The notes under the pieces were generated by a model. That model made no database searches, was not told where the DNA came from, and was given only the letters and a program-made list of their open reading frames with translations. From assembly GCA_963851245.1 (NCBI GenBank), contig CAWKOH010000002.1, forward strand, positions 372,001 to 436,000: 64,000 nt of DNA, written 5' to 3'. Positions 54,433-63,888 of the stretch are shown here, piece by piece. Both the position numbers and the translations under genes were made by a program. Each line of letters opens with the position of its first letter. Position 1 is the first letter of the stretch. Source of the stretch: CAWKOH01 sp963851245 (lineage in GTDB: Bacteria > Actinomycetota > Acidimicrobiia > Acidimicrobiales > Palsa-688).

Positions 54433-54933
54433 CTAGCCCCTGGAGGCCGCGAATACTGCGGGTTCCCCGTCGCTGACCTTCGCGATGCGGACCATGCAGT
54501 TGTAGGTGATCACGGCAATGGCGAGGTGCATCGCCATGAGTACTGCCACCGCTTTGGGTGGCTGCCCTTTCGCCAGGATGTACAAATCTGGGAGCCACAG
54601 CACCAGCGTGACCCCGATGGCCATGCGCAGGTACAACCATCGTGGAGCGGAACTGATGCGAGTGACCACGGGCCACCCAAGGCACGCAATGACGACTCCT
54701 ACCACCGTCAGCTTTCCGTAGTCGGCAAATCTGAAGTGGACGTACCCTTTCGTCGACGGAAACAACGCCGTACCTATCGCCACTAACAAACCATCAACGA
54801 CCAACGACGCTGCAACTGAGGCGACCGTTGCCAGCGCTACACGCCAGCCAGAGGGCTGGTCGCGCCCAGGGGCGAAATCGACATGCCAGAACCTGAGAAA
54901 GCGTTGCAAGAACAGCGGTAGTTGACGCGGCAA
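54433..54933 (-). CDS. four-helix membrane protein (DUF6069-like)
   Basis: About 166 residues: RVALATVASVAASLVVDGLL, YGKLTVVGVVIACLGWPVVT, WLYLRMAIGVTLVLWLPDLY and AVLMAMHLAIAVITYNCMVR are four membrane helices with an Asp in DLYILAKGQ. Similar small proteins are widespread in actinobacteria with no assigned role. GGAG stands five bases before TTG 54933; the open frame is longer upstream but has poor composition. Confidence 0.65.
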   Translation of the reverse strand: MPRQLPLFLQRFLRFWHVDFAPGRDQPSGWRVALATVASVAASLVVDGLLVAIGTALFPSTKGYVHFRFADYGKLTVVGVVIACLGWPVVTRISSAPRWLYLRMAIGVTLVLWLPDLYILAKGQPPKAVAVLMAMHLAIAVITYNCMVRIAKVSDGEPAVFAASRG

Positions 54934-55139
54934 GACATCTCCTTCGATGAAAAGCGGTGGGCGGCGCCCTGTGGAAAGCCGCCACTTCACTTCCCCTATG
55001 AGCCAGCCAACCAATAACTGATACGCGTCCTTGGAACATCCGACCCGGCACGCCCTCCCAGGAGGCAAAGGCTTTACCAGTTCCTAATCTTTCGACTGGA
55101 TACCAAAGGCGTGACCGTTGCGTCGGATTCGTCGAGGCG
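54934..55139. other. intergenic stretch, nothing recognised
   Basis: Between two minus-strand genes; no gene or clear signal was found apart from the ribosome binding site at its left end. Confidence 0.3.
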
Positions 55140-55333
55140 CTACTCCAGGACCGGTTCGGACGTGATGGGACTCAAGGGCAGACCGACCCGCCTCGCCTCC
55201 ATCCACTCGGGGTGCCCGAGCTTCCGCCCAAGCGACGCCACCTGTACGTCGAAGGTCGGAGACCGGGCCAGGTGAGCTAGATAGGGGGTTTGACGGGCGG
55301 GAGGGACACGCGGGTAGCGTGCTCAGGGTTCAT
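55140..55333 (-). CDS. small hypothetical protein, about 64 residues (frameshifted)
   Basis: From ATG 55333 (GAGGGAG upstream) the product starts MNPEHATRVSLPPVKPP. One added C in a CCCCC run leads to YLAHLARSPTFDVQVASLGR, then MEARRVGLPLSPITSEPVLE and a TAG at 55140. Codon use is strongly biased. No family recognised. Too short to appear as one open frame because of the shift. Confidence 0.42.
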
Positions 55334-55701
55334 CCCGGCTCCCTCTCCGCATCCGGCGCGCTCTGAAATTCCGTCTTTACCTAAAGGCCGAGGTTGACCC
55401 GAGAGGCAAAAGAACGGCAGACACCCTCAGGCGGGTTAACCGTCAGCAGCCTGGAGCGGATCCGGGTCGGCTCAGGACAGAGCCGATGACTACTGACGTC
55501 TTGGTGGCGGGGGGCTGGAACAAGAACGGTGGTGACCTCGGGGCCGCTGTCGCCGAAACTGACGCGAACGCTGTCTTCCGGTGGATCGGTCGGATGCCGT
55601 GGGTACGCGTGCGAGACCAACTCACAGGCGGCTCCCAGGCTGTGCTTAGGTTGCGGTTTTTTGCATGGGGGCGTGACAACATCCCGGTTGGAAGGAATGA
55701 C
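55334..55701. other. 368-bp region, no supported gene
   Basis: Open frames in this stretch lack starts, ribosome binding sites or recognisable products. The 3' part (GAAGGA near 55691) is the ribosome binding site of the next gene. Confidence 0.3.
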
Positions 55702-56049
55702 ATGAGGACCCGGTTCGTCAAGACCGTTGTCGGCTTAGCCAACCTGGGCGGCACCGTCGGTGTCAGCTTGGGCGTCGGAAGCGCCATTTCCAGTGCCGCC
55801 ACAAGCAGCCCCAGCTCCACGACCATCCCAAGGTCATCCCCATCGACCACAGCCCCCTGGGACCAACCACCATTGCCCGAACATGAACGGTGCCAGCACG
55901 TCGAGCGTGGCGGGCTACTAAGGGATCTGTGCCCACGTTCCAGTCATAACTGCAGATCCCGTCCCGCCGCTGGCGCAAGGGAGCACTCGACGTCTCGAGA
56001 TCCCTCAAGAGCCGCACCCAGAGACGCCGGAGTCAGTTGGCTCGCTTAG
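55702..56049 (+). CDS. small putative secreted protein
   Basis: ATG 55702 with GAAGGA six bases upstream. Product: MRTRFVKTVVGLANLGGTVG, a hydrophobic N-terminus up to SAISSAATSS, then a Ser/Thr/Pro-rich part (SSTTIPRSSPSTTAPWDQPP). After the Pro-rich part the frame may shift; the alternative frame gives CPNMNGASTSSVAGY, which looks more like an exported protein. No family. 3' end uncertain. Confidence 0.45.
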   Translation: MRTRFVKTVVGLANLGGTVGVSLGVGSAISSAATSSPSSTTIPRSSPSTTAPWDQPPLPEHERCQHVERGGLLRDLCPRSSHNCRSRPAAGAREHSTSRDPSRAAPRDAGVSWLA

Positions 56050-56246
56050 TCTTAGTCGGTCGAGGCCAGCTCTTCTGCCAACAACTAGTCGACGGGGCGG
56101 CGATCGGGGTCCTGGCGATGTCGTAGCCGCACTTTGGGCTTAAGTCGATCATCGTCGTCAGCTCGACTCCAGCTCGTTATTACCCGAGCCTCTTTGGTAG
56201 TCTCCGCAGGGCGGAGGACAGGCTCTTCCACCTGGCGGGTGCTGAT

Positions 56247-57118
56247 ATGAGGTCCATGAGCAGGATGACGATCCGGCACCGGGACGGCAGGGCCAGCCGA
56301 CTGCTGGGGGGGGGCATTGCGGCTGTGGCCGTTCTGGCTCTGTTGGCGGCGGCTTGCTCAAGTGGGGGGCACCACAACATCCAGGCCGGGGCGGGGCCAA
56401 GAGTAAGGCTGCCGCCAAGGACAACACCCCCCCCACCTGCCTCGCAGGTCCAGATAACCCCGACGAATGGGGCCGCCGATTTACCGGGCACCTGAACGGC
56501 GTACAGGGAGCGCCAGGGATGTACGGGACCCATACCCTGACCCAGACATTCGACATCGGCGCGTCGCTCGTGGCGATCGGAAACACGGCGACCCATCGCA
56601 CTCAAATCTACTCCAATGGCAAGCTGCTCTATAACTGGCCGATCAGCTCAGGCCGGCCGGGCGACGACACTCCCGACGGGAGCTATCTCACCATCGAGAA
56701 GGCCAATCCGGTGCAGATGATCGGCCCCGGCTACAGCATCTCCGTCCCCTGGTCGGTGCGGTTCACCTTCAGCGGGGATTACTACCACGATGCTTACTGG
56801 TCCGTGGGCGGACAGGGCTTCGACAACGTGAGCCACGGGTGCGTCAACCTGTCGCCCGCCGACGCCGAGATCTACTACAACCTGGCCGTGCCCGGCGACC
56901 CCATCACGATCGTCGGCAGTCCCCACGCCGGCACCTGGGACAACGGCTGGACCGAATGGTTTGTGAGCTGGCCGCAGTACCTCCGGGGCAGCGCCCTCCA
57001 CGAGGCCGTGACGGCTGGGCCGGCCGGCAGCTCCTTCGTAAACCCCGCGTCCCTGCCCCCCTCCACCGCGACCGCACCCTTGCAGACGGCGCCAGCCAAC
57101 AACTCGGTCGCGCAATAG
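56247..57118 (+). CDS. L,D-transpeptidase lipoprotein (frameshifted)
   Basis: The N-terminus has a lipoprotein signal peptide (GGGIAAVAVLALLAAACSSG, lipobox LAAAC), then QVQITPTNGAADLPG. After one shift near 56480-56495 the YkuD domain follows: GMYGTHTLTQTFDIGASLVA, SSGRPGDDTPDGSYLTIEK, and the catalytic SHGCVNLSPADAEIYYN with the active Cys. It ends with a Pro/Ala-rich tail at 57118. It would make 3-3 crosslinks in peptidoglycan or anchor proteins to it. The Ig-like domain of related enzymes is nearly absent. Confidence 0.78.
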
Positions 57119-57292
57119 GCCAACCTGGCCGGAGAGCAGGCTGGCACTCAATTTGCCTGCGCCCCCCGAGGTCCACGCTGATGGCGTCGAGTTACCTCCC
57201 TTCCTACGGATATGGCTCTGCGGCGCCGTCGAGCGGCAACCAGATCCGCGTGCCCTTTGGCAGCCCCTACCAACATCACCGGAGCGCGCCCT

Positions 57293-58465
57293 TTAACTGC
57301 GGTGAGGGCAGAAGCGGTCCGTTGTCAGGGGGCTTCGGCGTGGTCGATGCCGATTTTCGGCCCAAGTGCGGGAAGGCGGGTTGAAATTCCCGCTGCTGAG
57401 AGGGCTCCGATGAACTCGTCGCCCCAGCCGCGGGTCTGCTGGCTTGGGCGTGCTCGTCGGCTGGTCGAGGATCCGGCTGACGTTGCCGAGCACCGAGGCG
57501 GGAGTAGGGAGGCAAACGGCAGAGTCGCCGAGCTCTAGCTCATGTATGAGGTTCTCGCGGCCGTGGCCGGGGACGACGTCGAGGAGGACGACTCGCCGTC
57601 CGATGAACCTTGCTTCTCGGCAGGTGTCGCCGGAGGTGGTGACTACGACGTCGCTCGCTGACATCAGCTCGGGGACACGGTGGGTGAACCCGAAGTGGAT
57701 CACAGTCGGGTGCTTACGGGCGAGCGCAGTCAGCTTGGCGGCCAGGCGCTCGTTCGTTCCGCTAAGGGCTAGGACCCAGTATCCCTGGGATGCGAGGGCT
57801 CGGGCGATGTCGTCGAGAGGTCCGATCCCCCATGCTCCCGACATGAGCAGCACGCACTGGGCTTCAGATGGGACTCCGAGCGAGGCGCGGGCATCCGGTC
57901 GGCTGGGGGCGTTATAGAACGCCGGCCGGACGGGGGCTTCGACCACCGCAATCCGTGCGCTTGGGAGGTGTTCGCGCACCGACGCTGCGGCTAGTTGTGA
58001 TGTGACCAGGTAGAGGTCCGTACCTTCGTGGACCCATATGCAGTGCGCGAACGAATCGGTCATGAAGACGACAGTGCTGAGTCGGGGCCGGCTCTGTTTG
58101 AGGTGAACCGCGGCGGACGCCCCGGTGGCGAAGACCGAGACGATCAAATCCGGGTCGTGCCGATCGACCGCCTCGACCAGCTTGGGGAGCATGACTTTGA
58201 CCGCGGCCCGGTCCATCGATCGCCCTAGCGGTCCATTCGCTCGGAGCTGGGAGAAGTGAAAGCCGTCGTATACGGGGGTGATCGACAGCAGGCTGCGGAA
58301 GACCCAGTTGCCGACGGCTGAGGGTCCCCGGCCGAGCATCGGCATGCAGTCCAAGATGGTGCTGTCTACCCCGTGAGGGGTGAGGGCGGCGGCGCACGCC
58401 TCGGCCAAGGTGTCGTGTCCGGCGCCGAACTTGCCCGACAGGAACAGCGCTCGCCGGACGGTCAC
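57293..58465 (-). CDS. MGDG-synthase/MurG-like glycosyltransferase
   Basis: 390 residues: VRRALFLSGKFGAGHDTLAE is the N-terminal motif of GT28 diacylglycerol glucosyl/galactosyltransferases (SxxxGxGH). IVSVFATGASAAVHLKQSRP, TVVFMTDSFAHCIWVHEGTD, VLLMSGAWGIGPLDDIARAL (donor-site GG-like strand) and DVVVTTSGDTCREARFIGRR follow. GTG 58465 overlaps the deacetylase stop as GTGA. Residues after about 335 are unusually basic and may be out of frame. Last gene of a five-gene coupled operon; probably adds a sugar to a lipid. Confidence 0.8.
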   Translation of the reverse strand: MTVRRALFLSGKFGAGHDTLAEACAAALTPHGVDSTILDCMPMLGRGPSAVGNWVFRSLLSITPVYDGFHFSQLRANGPLGRSMDRAAVKVMLPKLVEAVDRHDPDLIVSVFATGASAAVHLKQSRPRLSTVVFMTDSFAHCIWVHEGTDLYLVTSQLAAASVREHLPSARIAVVEAPVRPAFYNAPSRPDARASLGVPSEAQCVLLMSGAWGIGPLDDIARALASQGYWVLALSGTNERLAAKLTALARKHPTVIHFGFTHRVPELMSASDVVVTTSGDTCREARFIGRRVVLLDVVPGHGRENLIHELELGDSAVCLPTPASVLGNVSRILDQPTSTPKPADPRLGRRVHRSPLSSGNFNPPSRTWAENRHRPRRSPLTTDRFCPHRS

Positions 58466-59220
58466 ACCACCAGCCCGACCAGACTGTCCAGGGTCAGGGC
58501 CCCATAGCCCCTCTGGTGCAGGTCCTGGGCGATGGGCCCGAGCGCCTCGGCAGCCCGCCGCGACGACCCGGTCGGGGACCCTATGTCGGCGTCGTGAAGT
58601 AGCACGATCGCTCCAGGCGCCAGCCCGGTGGCGACCCGGGCGGCGACGCTGACCGCGTCCCGCTCGTGCCACTCGCGTCCCCACGCTGACCACAACACCA
58701 GGCGAAGGTGGTGGCGGCGGGCCTCGAACATGGTGGCGCCGCTGGTCTGACCAAACGGGGGTCGGAACCATCGAGGCTGAACGCCGGTCCGACCCAGAGC
58801 TTCGATCGCGGCGTCGAGGTCGGCGCGCACCCAGCCTGGGCCTCGAAGGAAGTGATGGTCGTGGCGGTACCCGTGGGTTTCCACCTGGTGGCCCCTCTTG
58901 CGGATCTCGGCCACGAGGTCGGGATGGGACGCCACCTGCACGCCCAGGCAGAAAAATGTGGCCGGAAGACCGAGCTCGTCGAGGCGGTCGAGAATCACCG
59001 GGGTGGTCCGGGGGTCAGGGCCGTCGTCGAAGGTCAACGCCACCGCCGGTTCAGCGCGCCCTCTCCACCGGCAAAGCTCGCCCGGCAGGACCCGAACCGG
59101 CAGCCACTGGCCCAAGCTGACCACGCTTGGAACAATGTGGGCTCCAACGGCGACACCGACGGGGAGCAGGGCACCAGGCGGCCAACCTCGACGCCACCTC
59201 TCCCGAACCCGTCTGCTCAC
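58462..59220 (-). CDS. membrane-anchored polysaccharide deacetylase (NodB family)
   Basis: 252 residues. An N-terminal hydrophobic segment (GALLPVGVAVGAHIVPSVVS) precedes the NodB domain. Motif 1 is TFDDGPDPRTTP, motif 2 HGYRHDHHFLRG with the metal histidines, motif 3 RWFRPPFGQTSG, motif 4 LVLWSAWGREW and motif 5 AIVLLHDADIG. It removes acetyl or formyl groups from amino sugars. GTG 59220 overlaps the epimerase stop. Within this operon it may deacylate a lipid-linked amino sugar, as ArnD does. Confidence 0.88.
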   Translation of the reverse strand: MSRRVRERWRRGWPPGALLPVGVAVGAHIVPSVVSLGQWLPVRVLPGELCRWRGRAEPAVALTFDDGPDPRTTPVILDRLDELGLPATFFCLGVQVASHPDLVAEIRKRGHQVETHGYRHDHHFLRGPGWVRADLDAAIEALGRTGVQPRWFRPPFGQTSGATMFEARRHHLRLVLWSAWGREWHERDAVSVAARVATGLAPGAIVLLHDADIGSPTGSSRRAAEALGPIAQDLHQRGYGALTLDSLVGLVV

Positions 59221-60149
59221 GCCGGGTCGGCCCGCTCGACACCGGTCTCGGTGTCCAGCCACCATTCGACGTAACGCCTCATCCCCTCCTCGAAGGACGT
59301 GCGCGGCGCCCAGCCGAGTACCCGGGCCGCTTTGTCAGCCGACACTTGGCGGCCTGTGTAATCACCCGGGCGGGCGGCCACAAACTCGATCTGGGATCGT
59401 GGGTCGATCAGGTCGCGGGCCACCTCCGCGATGCGACGGATACTGACCGGCTCCGGGCCCTCCAGGTTGAACACCTGTCCTTTGGCCGCGTCTCCCAGCG
59501 CCAGAATGTGGGCTGCAGCGAGGTCTTCGACGTAGACGAAGTTGCGGAACTGGAGCCCGTCGCCGTGGATGGTGATCTTGCCGGTGGACACGGCGCTGCT
59601 GAGAAAGCGGGGGATCACGAGCTCCTCCCGCATCCGGGGCCCGAACGGAATGCCGTAGCGCAGAATCGTGTACGACAGACCGTACAGCTCCCCGAAGCTC
59701 GACAAGACCAGTTCGGCGGCGATCTTGGACGCCGTGTAGACGTGTCCGCTTCCCGTCGAGGCCAGCGGAGTGTCTTCGCAGAGGGGTCCGTTCCCCGCCC
59801 CGGAGGCGTACACCCACACCGTGCTGGCCATGATGACACGGCCGATCCGGTTCCGCCGGGCCGACTCGCACACTCGGGCCGTGCCCACTACGTTGACCTC
59901 CATCGTACCGACCGGATCGGCGTGGGCGTCGTTGACGTTGGACACGGCCGCCAAATGAAACACCGCATCGCAGCCGGCCGTCGCTCTGACCAACGCCGAC
60001 AGATCGGTGACGTCGGCCTCGCGGTAAACGACGTCGCCACGATGCGGCGGGCGAGTATCGACCACGATCACCTCGTGGCCAGCGTCGAGCAGATGGTCGA
60101 CGACGTGCGAACCGATGAAGCCCGACCCGCCGGTGACGGTGAGTTTCAC
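59217..60149 (-). CDS. NAD-dependent epimerase/dehydratase (extended SDR)
   Basis: 310 residues: VKLTVTGGSGFIGSHVVDHL (NAD site), AVFHLAAVSNVNDAHADPVG, catalytic GHVYTASKIAAELVLSSFGE (YxxxK), and RYGIPFGPRMREELVIPRFL. GTG 60149 overlaps the aminotransferase stop as GTGA. In the genome the frame runs into the aminotransferase gene upstream only because that gene is shifted. Probably acts with the DegT aminotransferase on a UDP- or dTDP-sugar. Confidence 0.86.
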   Translation of the reverse strand: MKLTVTGGSGFIGSHVVDHLLDAGHEVIVVDTRPPHRGDVVYREADVTDLSALVRATAGCDAVFHLAAVSNVNDAHADPVGTMEVNVVGTARVCESARRNRIGRVIMASTVWVYASGAGNGPLCEDTPLASTGSGHVYTASKIAAELVLSSFGELYGLSYTILRYGIPFGPRMREELVIPRFLSSAVSTGKITIHGDGLQFRNFVYVEDLAAAHILALGDAAKGQVFNLEGPEPVSIRRIAEVARDLIDPRSQIEFVAARPGDYTGRQVSADKAARVLGWAPRTSFEEGMRRYVEWWLDTETGVERADPA

Positions 60150-61298
60150 GATTCGATCGCCCTCACACTGGTCCAATCGGCCAACACCGAGGTGAGACCG
60201 TCGATGACCTGGTCTATCTCGCCATCGGTCATGGCAGAATGCACCGGCAGACAAATGTGGCGCGCGCAAACATCGTCGGCGACGGGGAAAGAGCCGGTCG
60301 CCCAGTCGGCGAAGACCGGCTGACGATGCAGCGGGGTGCCATACACCTCGCCGGCAAGCGACACCCCCCACCCATCGAGCAGAGCCCGCTTGACCTCCGA
60401 GCGGTCGATCCCCGGCTCGAGAAGAGCCACATACTTGTAGTAGTTCGACCGGCAGGCAGCGGGTACAGGAAGAGGGCTGAAATCCCGCCACGTCCGACAG
60501 CGCATCGTTGTAGCGGGATGCGACCCACTGCCGGGTGGCGATGGCCTCATCCAGGCGAGTCAAGTGGACCAGCCCGACGGCAGCATGCAGCTCGCTCATC
60601 CTCCACGCGTAACCCATCCTGACATGCTCGCCGCCAAGGAACCCGGCTTTGCCTTGGTCCCGGTAGACGATCGCCTCTTCCCGCAGGTAGTCGTCCCCGG
60701 TGGTGATCATCCCGCCTTCGCCGCTGGTCATGACCTTCGTGGGGTAGAAGGAGAAGGCCGCCGCTCGGCCGAACGTCCCCGCCGCTCTGCCCTCGAAGCT
60801 GGCGCCGTGGGCGTGAGCGGCGTCCTCGATCAAGGCCACCCCGCGCCGATCGCAAATGGCCCGGATGGCGTCCACTTCGGGGGTGACCAGCCCGCCTATG
60901 TCGACCAGCACGACCGCCGCAGTATCAGGTGTCAGGGCCGCCTCGAGCGTGTCGGGCGAAAGGGCCAGCGTCACCGGGGACACGTCCGCAAAATGGGGGG
61001 TCCCCCCTGCGTGTACGACAGCCGCGGCGGTCGCAAAGAAGGTATTGGTGGGGACAACAACCTCGCGACCCTGCACCTCCAGGACCCTACAGATGATCTC
61101 CAAAGCAGCCGTTCCGCTGCTCACCGCGATCGCGTGGGTCACCCGGTGGCGGCGGGCGAACGCTTCCTCGAACTCCGCGGTGCGCGACCCCAAGGTCAGC
61201 GAGCCGGAGCGTAACGAGTCGTCGATCATGGCCAGGATCGCCGTCCGGTCCGCCGCCGAGAACACGACGGTGGCTGCGGGAACGCGACGGACTGTCAC
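60146..61298 (-). CDS. DegT/DnrJ/EryC1 aminotransferase (frameshifted)
   Basis: PLP-dependent sugar aminotransferase, about 384 residues. RRHRVTHAIAVSSGTAALEI, VVVPTNTFFATAAAVVHAGG, ALIEDAAHAHGASFEGRAAG, and the PLP lysine in AAAFSFYPTKVMTSGEGGMI. After DVAGFQPSS, near 60470, the frame shifts and continues CRSNYYKYVALLEPGIDRSE, then CARHICLPVHSAMTDGEIDQ to TGA 60146. Homologues transfer an amino group to a keto sugar nucleotide. The start overlaps the EamA transporter stop as GTGA. Confidence 0.84.
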
Positions 61299-62191
61299 GC
61301 CAGCTCTGCTGTCAGGCTGCCGCCGGCACCCTGGTGGCCGCCCACCATCCCGGCTGCGACGCGCCGGTCTCGGCCGAGCCGGAACAGCCCTACACCCATA
61401 CCCACGACGGCGAGGGCAACCAGCGGTCCCCGAGCACCGTCGAGGCGAAGCCGTTCACCGAACAAGGCTATCCCGATCACACATCCGAAGAGCGGGTCGG
61501 CGACCGCGATGATCGGAATAGTCCGCGTTGGGTGGCCCGCCTGGTAGGCCGTCGAGATCAACAGCATCACAACCACGCCGGCCGCAACCAAGACGTACGG
61601 CGTCCATCTCACAACAGCACCCGACAGGCCGTGCCCGAACGAGTCGGCGAAGGCCTTCGCCAGCACCGCCATGAAAGCGTCACCGATCCCGGCAGCCAAA
61701 CCGAACCAAGCCGCCCGGGTGGGCCCAGCCGCCCGCAGCCCCGCAGCCACCGCCAACCCCACCACCAAGCACGCCGGAAAGGTACACAACCACCACCGCT
61801 GAAAGCCCGCCGTCGCCGACGCTGACTCCGTAGGCGAACCCGCCGCCAAGAACACCGACACGCCGATAAGCACCGCCCCTATCGCCAACCACTCACCAGC
61901 ATAGATCGGCTCATGATCGACCAGCGCCAGCAGCCCGAGCGTGAACAACAACGACGTCGCCAACAGAGGCTGTACCACAACCAGAGAGCCCCGATGAAGC
62001 GCCAACGTCTGGAGCCCGAAACCCACGACATCAGCGCCCACCCCCAGCAGCCAGATCGGCCTGCGAACCAGACGAACCAGCAGGCTCGGCCTCGCCGCGT
62101 GCCCAACAGGCACCGCCAACGCCGATCGCTGCTGCAACACGACACCAGCAGCAAAAACGAAGGCAGCCAGAACGGCCAAGGCGACAGTCAT
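61295..62191 (-). CDS. EamA/DMT-family transporter heading a glycolipid operon
   Basis: 298 residues with about ten helices: MTVALAVLAAFVFAAGVVLQ, HRGSLVVVQPLLATSLLFTL, ACLVVGLAVAAGLRAAGPTR, TIPIIAVADPLFGCVIGIAL. The HRGSL-VVQPLL motif is shared with the EamA protein at 53319. First gene of a run of five genes joined by 4-base overlaps. By analogy with ArnE/ArnF it may move a lipid-linked sugar across the membrane, but metabolite export is equally possible. Confidence 0.82.
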   Translation of the reverse strand: MTVALAVLAAFVFAAGVVLQQRSALAVPVGHAARPSLLVRLVRRPIWLLGVGADVVGFGLQTLALHRGSLVVVQPLLATSLLFTLGLLALVDHEPIYAGEWLAIGAVLIGVSVFLAAGSPTESASATAGFQRWWLCTFPACLVVGLAVAAGLRAAGPTRAAWFGLAAGIGDAFMAVLAKAFADSFGHGLSGAVVRWTPYVLVAAGVVVMLLISTAYQAGHPTRTIPIIAVADPLFGCVIGIALFGERLRLDGARGPLVALAVVGMGVGLFRLGRDRRVAAGMVGGHQGAGGSLTAELA

Positions 62192-62856
62192 CGTGGCGCA
62201 TCACCCTATTCGCCCCAGGCTCTGCCGGCCACGAAGTAGTCAACCGGAATGTTGGATTACAACCAGAACTCACTCCCCGGAATCGTGGAAGCTGTCTGAT
62301 TGGGGTTGAAGCCTGTCATCGGGCGTCGCGCTGTGATGCCAGCCGGATCGTTTCTGGGCTTGTACGCGTGGCTTTGAGAGCGTGCTTCATGCTGCGCGGC
62401 GCTCGTAGGCGGTGACCTCCGTCTCCTCTGCCGTAGCGACGAACTCACCCGTCTTCGAAACCAACGCGTGAATGATTCTGTGACCGGCGCCGGGCGTCTG
62501 GAGCCCAAAGAGCGGAAACCCGACGGTAGGCGCTCGTGCGGAGCCTACGTAGGGTCTTGGGTTCCCAGAACGGCGGGGTTTGGCAAGTTGATGGCTCTCG
62601 AGAGAGGAAGGTATGTCTTCCAAGATTCACGGCGCCAGCTGAGTCGTCCGTAACTTCAGACGGCACCGCCAGCTGCCGTGGAGGGTGAGTTAGGAGTTGG
62701 TTAAAGGATCGACAAGTCTCGGTTATCAGGGGCCTTGGACCCTTGAAGGCGGATTTGCTGCAGGCTGCCGGATCGCTACGTTTTCTTCCGTGAACCGTTC
62801 CCGCCCCAAGCGCACGGCAGCTCCACCCCCACCCGCGGCCGCCTTAGCTGGCCACC
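62192..62856. other. 665-bp region with at most a gene remnant
   Basis: On the minus strand 62387-62500 reads HRIIHALVSKTGEFVATAEE, ending TAYERRAA and a stop. It resembles the end of an acyl-CoA thioesterase-like protein, but the front is missing. TTGGACCCTTGAAGG near 62740 is similar to the IS terminal repeat but differs by an insertion and change. No intact gene seen. Confidence 0.3.
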
Positions 62857-63888
62857 ATGCTTTCGGCCGAACCGACGCTCATGCTCGTGCCGCTGCGTGC
62901 GTTCCTGGGTTTCACATTCTGCTTCGCCGGCCTGCAGAAGCTGGCCAACCCCAACTTCTTCCGCGCCGCCAGCCCCATCTCCATCCAGGCCCAGTTGGTG
63001 GCGGCGGAGCGGACCAGCCCGCTACACCATCTGCTCGGTTCGCTGCGGGGGATCAGCGTGCTGGTGGGTCTCGTCATCGCGGTGGGCGAGCTCGCCGTCG
63101 GTCTCGGGGTGCTGACGGGGGTGCTGGCCCGGATCGCGGCACTTGGGGGCATGGTCATCTCGTTGATGCTGTTCCTGACGGTGAGCTTCCACGCCCGGCC
63201 CGTACTACACGGGCGCGGACATCGGCTACTTCTTCGCTTTCACGCCGTTGCTGCTGGCGGGGGCGGGCCGGTTAACGGTGCCGGCGCTGGTCGACGACTA
63301 CGTCCTTCGTCATTACCGGCGGCGCCGGCGGGGCAGGCCCAGGCTGGCCGACACGCCTGGCGGTCGACCAGGAGCGGCGGGACCTGCTGGTGACGGGGGC
63401 GGTCGCCGCCGTTGGGATGGTGCTGGCCGCCCTGGCCGCCGGGCTGGGCCGCGCTGCTGGTGGCGCCAAGGCCCCGGCCCAGCAACCCCAGCTCTCTCAA
63501 GGGCCGAGCAAGGCGACACGACGACCACGACTACAGCTCCCGCCAGTGGTGGCGGGTCGACCACGGCCCCGCCGGTTCCAGCGGCACCAAGATTGGTCCG
63601 GCATCCGACGTGCCGGTCGGAGGCTCGGCGTCTTTCCAGGACCCCTCTAGCGGCGACCCCGCCTTGGTGATCCAGGCGAAGAGCGGACAGTTCGTCGCCT
63701 TCGACGCCGTGTGCCCCCACGCCGGATGCACGGTAGAGTACTCCAGCTCGCAGGACGTCATCGTCTGCCCCTGCCACGGGTCGCTGTTCAACGCCTCCAG
63801 CGGGGCGGTGGAACAAGGCCCCGCCGCCAGTAACCTCCGACCGATTCCGGTCAAGGAGGGCAGCGACGGCGACCTGTACGTAACCTGA
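62857..63888 (+). CDS. DoxX/TQO-small-subunit-like membrane protein fused to a Rieske domain (frameshifts)
   Basis: From ATG 62857: LMLVPLRAFLGFTFCFAGLQ, then ANPNFFRAASPISIQAQLVA and VGELAVGLGVLTGVLARIAA give a DoxX-like four-helix part. It breaks near 63200 and continues PLLLAGAGRLTVPALVDDYV in another frame. A helix (RRDLLVTGAVAAVGMVLAAL), a Thr-rich linker and another shift near 63530-63590 lead to the Rieske domain: IGPASDVPVGGSASFQDP, FVAFDAVCPHAGCTVEYS and VIVCPCHGSLFNASSGAV (Cys-His and Cys-His ligands of a 2Fe-2S cluster). The lack of stops between the parts suggests one fused gene; two coupled genes cannot be excluded. Confidence 0.72.

Noticed and set aside
59217..61298. aminotransferase-epimerase fusion protein
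   Set aside because: The continuous frame results from an indel near 60470; the shifted aminotransferase frame ends at 60146 and the epimerase has its own coupled GTG.
62735..62760. TTGGACCCTTGAAGG resembling the IS terminal repeat
   Set aside because: It differs from TTGGACCCTTCAGG by an insertion and change, and no transposase remnant or second end lies nearby; probably coincidence.
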